DNA of 60,000 bases from Hydractinia symbiolongicarpus. Lineage: Eukaryota; Cnidaria; Hydrozoa; Anthoathecata; Hydractiniidae. Positions 52,385 through 60,000 of the stretch are shown in pieces. The notes beneath the pieces are model-generated. The model made no database searches. It saw nothing but the letters and a program-made list of their open reading frames with translations, and had not been told where the DNA came from. The translations under genes were made by a program, and so were the position numbers. The first letter of the stretch is position 1; each line of letters opens with the position of its first letter. The stretch spans positions 10,259,501-10,319,500 of the forward strand of contig NC_079880.1 of the NCBI RefSeq assembly GCF_029227915.1, read 5' to 3'.

Positions 52385-55300
52385 ATGTTCGCGTACAAGT
52401 ATTTGTTTGTTATTTATATAGTTTTTAGTCCTGCTAATTCTACACTGTCAAAGTCTAAAAAGAAAAAAGATACGTGCACGAAAGATAGCTGTAAAGAGAT
52501 TGCGATACTGGTATGTTCAACTCGCTAGCTGGCGTTACTGCAAACTTCATTATCATTAAATATATCTTTCTTTTGTACGATGCTCTTATTGAGAATTATG
52601 AAATAAGAAGGCTCTGACCATTAAAAAAAGTGAAATGATTTTTTTGTGAAAAATTTTAGAAAGAAAAGTTATCTAGCTAGCTAGCTATACAATTCCTGCA
52701 CATTATGTTTTCCGTAGGATTACTGCCAACAACATGCTAAATTTTCATGCCATAAAGACTAATTTTTTCTTTGGAAAATAAAAAATTTAAATAATAAAGA
52801 AAATGAGTGAAAAACTTAAAAGTCTCATACACAGTAAAACAGGGTAGCTATGTCTGCCAAGAATGTTTCTAATTAAGTAAATTCTGGAAAAGTCTGGAAG
52901 AAAATGTTAAAATAGTCTAGATTTGGCTAACTGGTGTAAAAAACGTCTGCAAGATAGGTAGGGCCTTAAAGGCACGTAATCACCCTGTAGGCAATTTTTG
53001 TGAGGTGCCAATTTATTGAGAAAACATTATCCCGGAAATTTTTAAAAACTGAAAAGGAAACTTTAGTGGCGCCGTAGATTAGTGGTTATAGCTCTTGTAC
53101 TCTGTGCGGGAGACTGGGGTTCGATTCCTCATGGCGATTCAACATGGGTGATTGAATGTTACCACAGCCCCTGATTAACCCAAGCCATGTCAGATTATTA
53201 TTGATTAAATTGAAATTATTAATGCGGAAAGATGCGCAGCGGCGAAACATTTGTGCAAATCGCTGGCCTAATGTGTGTTAAGAAGAAGGACAAAAGAACA
53301 ACATACAAAAAAGAACAAGGTTAATGTCTAACTGTACAACTGATATAAAACTTTTCTCACTTAGTTGAAACTGTTCCTTTTTTTTGTGATGTATATTATA
53401 CATTAAAAGAAACTTATATATGTCTGACAATTAGGGTGTTTAACTTGATAGCTTGCTAGCTTTAGTTGATAGTTACAAGCAACAAAAAATACAGACAGCT
53501 AAAAACACACTTAAGTATTTGCGCAGGGTCAAGCAAAAAAGGAACCGACTGAAAAGTCCTAGTTGCATGATTTACAACTTAAAGGTTACCTCCCACGGTA
53601 AATAAAATTAATTGCATAAGAAAAAGCTTGAAAGATTCTCAGGGAATTTGAATATTTTTTTTCAAAATTTTTGATTGGTTCTTTATAATGGACTAAAAAG
53701 ATTTCACTATATGCATTAGGTCATGAAATAGGTCTGCTAGGGTGTTATATTTAACATTTTTGACAAGCAACATAGAGTTAAGAATGTTTTTTGGCCAATC
53801 CCTTGATGTATTTTATACATCAAGGGAACGGCCAAATGTAATGTTTTACATAAATTTTAATATTTAGTTACCAAGCTCAATGCCTGTTTATGACATACAG
53901 TACCGCTCAAATGTAACTTTACATGTGCACGATAGTTATCACCTTTACACAAACCTTCGGTACCGTCAGAACTTTCGTTGTTATTGTTAACCTATTGTTA
54001 AATACATGAGCTATTTTTGCATGTTGAAAACAATAGAGTTAATGTCTTGTTCACGAAATTTAATTAGCTCATGTGAATTGCATTCCCATTGTTGTATTTA
54101 ATTAATATTGTCGTCAAGAGATCAACAAAAAATATATAATTTAACAAAGATTTAAGTATCTTACTAAGGAACGGCAATGTTAAACCATTCATTTATAAAT
54201 GTTATGTTTTCATTGATGCTTGTATTTTACGAAAGTGTGCGTGCAATTTTATTTCTTTTTACACAAAGCTAAATGTTCTATTTCACACATAAAACGTACG
54301 TAACTCTTAAAAAATCGCGCTAACAATTTTCTTGTGAGAGTTAGCGTTTCGACAAAAATTACAATTGGCCTCCGGGAAATTGAAACAAACGAAATTGAAA
54401 CATTGTTTGAATGTCCAGATGCTTGACCTAAGAACGAAAAGTGGCAATAGGAATGCTTTTTAGATCGCATTTTAGAAATTTAAAAACGAAGAACGTCAAT
54501 AGAAAAGCTTTGTTAAAATACCACTATTAGGACCAACAATGAGTATGTTTATTATTTTTTATCGACAATATATTTCGGATAAACATTATCCATCATCAGG
54601 TCTAAAAGCAAATAAATAATGTTAAAAACAGGTAAAAACAAGTATAAAATTATTCAACATATCATACATAAACTACACCTCACACTACAACAAATCAAAT
54701 TTACAAGAAAATCTAAAAACAAAACGAGTTTAGAAGAGAGTAAGGTAATTAAATTTTTATTACCAATGCTCTGCTTCTATATTCGTCTTTAGTATTTAAA
54801 ACCGGTTTGATGTAATTGATCATTAACGCCTCAAGAGTCATTAAATGATAAACGTTCCGTGTTGATGAACATAAAATTGATACATTTTCCATTGTTAAAA
54901 GATTATTGCAATCGTCGAAATGCTTTCCCACCGGACCAGTTCTTTTATGTTCCTTAAGTCGTTTGATTAAATGTCGGCTCGTCTGTCTGACATAGCACGA
55001 GTTGCATCGTGGACATTCTATTTTGTATACCAAACAACTTTTGAAACATTTTTCAATTACAGGTTTCAATGGAGGCAGAGAACTTTTCAACTTTTTCAAT
55101 GTGAAAATAATTTTACACGGAATATTCAACTTTCTCATAGAAGTTTCAAATTTCTCCGAAACTCGCCCACGATATTGAATGAAAATCATCTTCTCTTCAG
55201 ACTCTTCTTTCTCGTTTTCTTCATCAGGATTCTCGTTATCATTATTTTCCATAATCTTAGATATCGTACTTTTAATTATCGGGTCATAGAAAGCTTTCGA

Positions 55301-58300
55301 ATATTGATTTTTCTCAAGAACAGTTTTACCTTTTTCTAGACTTTGGTGAAAATTCGACCATGTGCTACACGCTCGATGTATTCGATGAACTAGGCCGGAT
55401 ACGACTGACCGTTTATATTTCCGTGGTGCCAATGAATGAAAGTTCATCGTCAGGCCTGTATCGGTAGCTTTCGTGTACCATGTCGATGATAAATTGTTAT
55501 TTGAACGAATAATTAACATATCCAGAAAAGGTATAGACGTATTCTTCCCTTCTTTTTTAATGGTAAATTTGAGTGACGGATGCAGGTCGTTAATTTGTAG
55601 AAGTTTTTCGTCAATTCTATTACGTTCTATGTTTCTCAAAACATCATCCATATACAGTACAGCATCGTCTTTGAGGATAGAGTCAAACTTGCTTAGCCAA
55701 CCATTAGCGAGAAGTGGAGCTGGTGGGCTGCCCATAGCTAAGCCATCGATTTGCTTGTAATAACCATCGTGTGATAATAAAACTACGTCACGACTGCACA
55801 AAGAGACTAAGGTTTTAAAGGTTTCTTTATCGTATTTACCAGAAAATAAAAGCTTGGTGCAATCATTTATGGCTTCATCAAGCGGAACGTTTGTATACAA
55901 AGACTTTATATCAAAACTAACTAGTTCTTCGTTCGTATTAAGTTGAATTTGAGATAACAGATCAGAAATTTCCTTTGTTGAGGAATTGATATTACACTCC
56001 TTTACAACAGATAACCATTTTGAAACTTGATTACCAATTTTATAGTAGGCTGAGCCAGGCATGGAAAGTACTGGTCGAACTGGTGTATCTTTCTTATGTA
56101 CCTTCGCTAGGCCATATAGACGTGGCGGTTGGCTTTGTTAATCGCTTTTTAAAAATTTAAGAACAAATCAATACACATATATGATGATTTATCTTTAACG
56201 TGTTGTGTTCGTTCATTTTTCAAAAATAATATATTTTAATAGCCTTTGCGATCTTTAACACTTTTAAACAATAACATGCATGTAACATGTGATAACAAAA
56301 GAATTCATCAAATCTTATTGTTATGACTCGCGCACAACGATAGCAATAGAAAGCAATTAAGTTTGTGTGTAAACAAAAGATATGTGAAGGTTATTTATCT
56401 AGTGTATGTTCTTTATTGTTACATGGGGTCGTAAAACTCGCATATATGTAAAGGTACATTCAAGTGGTACTGTAATTAGCGCAACTTTTAAGACAAATAT
56501 CTCGAGAACAGATAAAGATTTTTCAAAAAGGAGAACTTTCAAAGGTCTTTCATATGTGCTCAACTTGTTTTAAACAGGAGGTAACCTTTATTTCAGTGAT
56601 GTGTTTATTTTAATGTGAGTTCCACGCAGGAGAGCACATGCAGTGACAATTTTTTTTTCCTAAAAATATTCTCCAGTCTGTACAGTTTCATGATATTTAT
56701 TTTGTTTTCTATTTAATGACTGATTACAAAGATAACAAGAGGTTAGAATGTCATATCACATAGGTTTTCTCATCAGTGAACTACCCTAGCAAACTTTGGG
56801 CTGTCTATTTTGTAAAATACATAAGTTTCAGTACTGGTGAAATTGGTAATCCTAGACGGTAGATCCTAGACTTTTTGTGAAGAATATCATGTCATAGCCA
56901 TGCAGTCTTGCCAGTGAACAGAGAACATTCACGTAATGTGGAAGGCATATACTATATCCTTTCATAGTTATAGAGAGACATATCCTCCGTAATGCGATTT
57001 CACAATGCCATCTTAAATTTATCACTGTGGGGCAAACTGGACCTTGGATCCTCCGGTTTCAATAGTAAAGCCTACAAAAAGTGTTAAATTTTTAAAGGCT
57101 ATTTTAAGTATAACCTATATATTTGCATATTTTTGTTAATAATTCAGCATCAATATTAAACCCTGTTAAACTTGTGTTATAATTAGTGGATTTCCCAATC
57201 ACCTCTTGGATTTAGCATGTTTTAGAAAATTCATGTAATTTTGTTACAAAACAAGACACAAGAGCCTTTAAATATGAATGTAACAAATATTTAGGCAAAA
57301 GAAAAAGCTTGCAAAGAACAGCTATATACAAATCTCTCAAAAAACCTCTACATTCTAGCACTTTTTGTAAGCGTCACTACTGAGAACATGTCCAACTTAC
57401 CCCACCGATATAAAAAATGCTAAAATCATGCATATGAAAAAAAAATTCAATGTTTCTTTGTTTACTCTTTTGTACAAGTCTTCTTAAAAACAACTTTATT
57501 TTTAAACACTCCGAATGCAGTATTTAATACAAGTATTTAAGAAACATATCTCTTTTTGTCTGATTTACACTATACTGAGGTATAATAAACAAGATTAAAA
57601 AATCTATACTTGTATGAACATCAAATTTCCATCTTAAATAAGAGTTCTCACTTTAAGAAGCTAACATGATTACCATGCTTTTTGGCAAAATGGTTGAACT
57701 TTGAAACAAGGGAATCATAGCAGAATGTTTTGTATATACCAACAAAGTTGCCACAGTCCTGGTCATATGAATTTTAGCAGCTGAGTGATACTTCACTTGC
57801 CTTGATTGTCGTAGGTGCGCGATGAATTTCATGCATCTTGCCTTAATTGAGGAGAGTGATTATTCAGTTTTCATAATTTAAGGTGCGTGATAACACATTT
57901 GAAAAGTGTTGTCCTCTGATAGGCCTACTGAGTAATTGAATGTATTTGCACCTTTATTAAAGGACTGTCTCAAAATTTCTGCACGTAATTCGTATAATTC
58001 ATATCAAAACTTTGTATCAATGATCAGCCCTTAAAATTAGCTTCAGCATTCGGCACTGCCGACTTAATTGCCGACTTAAAATACAAAGATACCGTAGTTG
58101 AGTCGGCATAACAAATTGGCAACGTAATTTTGTTGTGAAATTTGAATGAATGCCACAATCAAAAACTGTCAGTGTTACCCTTCCTTAATACTGTCACTCT
58201 TATGCTTGGCTGGTGCATTACACTGAGACTTAAACGAAAGACTGAAGACTATTTCGAATCATGTAACAAGTCAGTCCGACCTTCATCATCCAGAGAATAC

Positions 58301-59463
58301 TGCGAGAAGAGTGCGCACCCATGCAAGTTAAATATAATCAGAACATGGGAGAGGTTAGGTGTCCTGTACCTTATTGCAGCTTTCAGATGAATGTTATCGT
58401 TATGTAATACCAAAGAAGAAACATGTTGAATAAAGTTTAAAAAATCTTTTCAAAAGGGGAAGAGAAATCAATATGTTTAGTAATAATAACCGAAAAAATT
58501 GTATATTGTATTAAAAAGAAGTCCAAAAGTTCTGTCTCGTACAGCAGGCAATAAGTCAGCCCTGCCCACGGCTTTGTGGGGAGAGATGTTCCGTGAAGAC
58601 TCTAACAATTGAGTCTGCTGTACAGTTTTGCTTCATGTTAAGCTGTGTCAGTGACAAGCATTTTCGAAGCATGCCACCTGCGACTTCTGCGATATACAAC
58701 TTAATGATGCCCTAACCTAATGAATTCATCTCAAAACATAAAAAGCCAGTAACATTCGAAAAGAACAACAGGTGTTATTACGCAATGCAACGTATTTAAT
58801 TTCTAAAAATAATTCATTTTTAAATGCGCAAACTTTAAGTCATTTTTTTCTTTGATTATTAGTATAGTAAATATATAATTACTTTATACAAAAGACATTT
58901 TAGGTGCGCATTATTGAACTGACTAAAGTGTTTTTGGTGCGTGATTGAAGACGCTGCTCTGTTGTTGCAGGAGCGTGCGAAGGTGCGAGGGCGTGATCAC
59001 GAACCTCAAAAGACCAGGACTGTTGCCATGCTTTGAGTTTTGTTGGATTTGTTATCTTTTTTTTTTTGAAAAGTGCTGCAGGAACATTTCAGAATAAAAA
59101 ATTAATGAATTAAAAGAAAAACATAAAAGAATAATAACATAAAGGTTCTCTTGAAAAAGCGACTTTATCAGGATGTGAAACATTTTTCACTAGTTAAAGT
59201 TCCAAGGGATGTTATTTTCAACTGTCTAACAAAGTGAAGAAACTGTTAGCAAGATGCTAACAAAGTGGGTAAATATACTATATTTTATTATCACGGTTAT
59301 TTTTTTTTCTTTTTAGAGCGGCCCAAGGCCTGAAAATGTGCTTTCAAAAAATTTAGTAGCAACAACCGTTAAGTACACTGATATTTTAAAGTATTACCAA
59401 TCATATGATAGTGACGTACTAAATACGCAATTTGAAGGTGCTGTTTTAGGCTATGTTACGCCG
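52385..59463 (+). CDS. CHID1: Chitinase domain-containing protein 1, 5' part (partial, exons 1-2)
   Basis: CHID1 (SI-CLP) is a secreted/lysosomal glycosyl-hydrolase-18-like lectin. Exon 1 (52385-52510) encodes a signal peptide (MFAYKYLFVIYIVFSPANS) and then TLSKSKKKK, which mirrors TLSKSDAKK in the human protein just after its signal peptide. Exon 2 (59317-59463) ends FEGAVLGYVTP, matching FAGDVLGYVTP at the start of the GH18 fold. Both exons are in phase 0 with GT-AG boundaries; the rest of the gene lies beyond the right edge. An in-frame ATG 90 nt upstream (52295) exists, but the signal peptide and family alignment favour 52385. The 6.8-kb first intron holds a SINE fragment and a Penelope-like element. 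Confidence 0.88.
52607..52775 (+). repeat. Dispersed repeat copy in CHID1 intron 1
   Basis: Homologous to 27101-27250 in the same orientation. The head (ATGCTCTTATTGAGAATT at 52580) is directly adjacent here. It begins about 70 bp after the CHID1 exon 1 donor. Confidence 0.75.
53068..53190 (+). mobile_element. SINE, 5' half (tRNA-like head)
   Basis: Matches the first about 125 bp of the SINE at 28192, including A and B boxes. A short deletion follows the B box (CCTCATGGCG in place of CCTCTTGACGGCG). Homology stops abruptly after AACCCAAGCCATGT. In CHID1 intron 1. Confidence 0.85.
54555..54610 (-). ncRNA. Candidate hammerhead ribozyme motif of the Penelope-like element
   Basis: Read on the minus strand: CTGATGA (54593-54599), then a stem II GGATAA-TGT-TTATCC (54577-54591), then GAAA (54573-54576), a short A-T-rich stem III, and the cleavage triplet GTC (54564-54566). 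This is the hammerhead core order. Departures are one extra T between CTGATGA and stem II, and a weak, interrupted stem I. Penelope-like elements are known to carry such ribozymes. Activity is unproven. Confidence 0.5.
54749..56131 (-). pseudogene. Penelope-like RT / GIY-YIG polyprotein, N-terminally truncated
   Basis: An open frame continues from the truncation point to a stop at 54749. RT motifs: PRLYGLAKVHKK with PVRPVLS, VSFDIKSLYTNVPLDEAI (first catalytic Asp), GLAMGSPPAPLLAN and YMDD (catalytic Asp pair). After a linker rich in Glu and Asn comes a GIY-YIG domain: SCLVYKIECPRC, SCYVRQTSRHLIKRLKEH and a closing LEALMINYIKPVLN. In place of the usual YVGQT glycine there is Arg (YVRQT), so the nuclease may be impaired. 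The first RT segments are lost, so it cannot be autonomous. Confidence 0.85.
56141..59316. other. CHID1 intron 1, distal 3.2 kb
   Basis: No gene recognised. On the minus strand near 57000-57070 a splice-like TTTGTAG precedes a short open stretch reading ALLLKPEDPRSSLPHSDKF before a stop, probably an unclassified mobile relic. The 82-codon plus ORF at 58142 has no family resemblance. Confidence 0.35.
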
Positions 59464-59855
59464 GTAAGTGCACTCATGTTTTTAATAGTCTTCAACTAAC
59501 TTGCATTTATGGAAAAGAGAAGTTTTATGCTAATAGTTCAGATTTTGAGTTTTATGTTTTCCCCTTATATTTTGTTTTTCTTTTTAAAAATTATTTTTGT
59601 CACTATGTCAATTGTATTAATTTCCAACTAGTAACTAGCTAACTAACCAAATGATCAATTGCAATGTCACAGAACACACAATAAATGAGGTATCCTCTGC
59701 AGGTTAGTTTCCAATCTCAACATCATGGAGCACATATTATGCATATGGAATACTTCTTAATGATTAAAGCAAATTATTTTTTTAAATGGTGACAGCCTAC
59801 CTGTTTTATTGTCTTGTTCTTTTTTTTAACTCCCAAATTTTATCAATATTGGACA

Positions 59856-60000
59856 TTATCATCATCATCATCATCATCATTCTCGGCTTAACGTCCGTTT
59901 TCCATGCTAGCATGGGTTGGACGGGGTATATTAATGACCCTCTTCCAATCTGATCTAGACTGTGTTAGATCTAAACTCAACTTCCTCTCTATTAAGTCTG
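59856..60000 (-). mobile_element. LINE 3' end, minus orientation, running off the window
   Basis: A TCATCATCATCATCATCA tract (59858-59880) followed by CTCGGCTTAACGTCCG and further sequence is a near-identical complement of the 3' terminus at 30840-30985. The closeness suggests a young family. In CHID1 intron 2. Confidence 0.85.

Larger units (their letters stand above)
54516..56131 (-). mobile_element. Penelope-like retroelement, 5'-truncated, 9-bp TSD GCTTTGTTA
   Basis: Encodes RT plus GIY-YIG endonuclease on the minus strand. It is bracketed by GCTTTGTTA at 54507-54515 and 56132-56140. Its 5' end is truncated inside the RT (at the PRLYGLAKVHKK motif). The 3' region past the ORF (54516-54748) holds a hammerhead-like motif. 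Target sequence on both sides belongs to an older approximately 50-bp tandem repeat also seen at 29668-29770. In CHID1 intron 1, opposite to its host. Confidence 0.85.

Overview
The window is AT-rich, intron-dense animal DNA. It carries metazoan genes (TBC1D2, AK2, SNX17 and CHID1 orthologues and a class C GPCR). The introns are a few hundred bases to 7 kb long and packed with Penelope-like, non-LTR, SINE and TIR transposon debris, which fits an early-branching animal. A cnidarian, possibly a hydrozoan, is my best guess, but the sequence alone does not prove the taxon. All gene models were read by eye, joining exons by splice sites, reading phase and family similarity.

Layout. (1) 167-26277, minus strand: a TBC1D2/TBC1D2B (Armus-type) Rab GTPase-activating protein in 35 coding exons. 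The exons join in phase to 911 codons plus a stop: an N-terminal PH domain, coiled coils and a C-terminal TBC domain with both catalytic fingers. (2) 14734-16794, plus strand: an intronless 686-residue class C G-protein-coupled receptor nested in TBC1D2 intron 14. (3) 26663-36324, plus strand: adenylate kinase 2 (7 exons, 235 residues), head-to-head with TBC1D2 across 385 bp that hold a palindromic CRE. (4) 38444-51824, minus strand: sorting nexin 17 (14 exons, 451 residues), tail-to-tail with AK2. (5) 52385 onward, plus strand: the first two coding exons of CHID1, a chitinase-like secreted protein, head-to-head with SNX17 across 560 bp and running off the right edge.

Mobile DNA concentrates in first introns. 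AK2 intron 1 holds a full tRNA-derived SINE, several fragments of one non-LTR element and a TIR element. SNX17 intron 1 holds an IS3EU-like DNA transposon (30-bp TIRs, 6-bp target duplication CTTGAG, broken integrase-type gene) sitting inside a second set of inverted repeats. CHID1 intron 1 holds a 5'-truncated Penelope-like element with RT and GIY-YIG domains, a 9-bp target duplication and a hammerhead-ribozyme-like motif downstream of its ORF. Other structure includes a 21-bp minisatellite that reads as a heptad repeat, a 100-bp tandem array, a 35-bp perfect-stem hairpin and a 29-bp-arm hairpin.

The four housekeeping-type genes act in endosomal Rab regulation (TBC1D2), adenine nucleotide balance in the mitochondrial intermembrane space (AK2), endosomal cargo recycling (SNX17) and the lysosomal/secretory pathway (CHID1). 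They form two divergent gene pairs but no evident shared pathway. I found no clearly new multi-gene system. The most notable items are the nested receptor, the ribozyme-like motif of the Penelope element and the layered DNA transposon.
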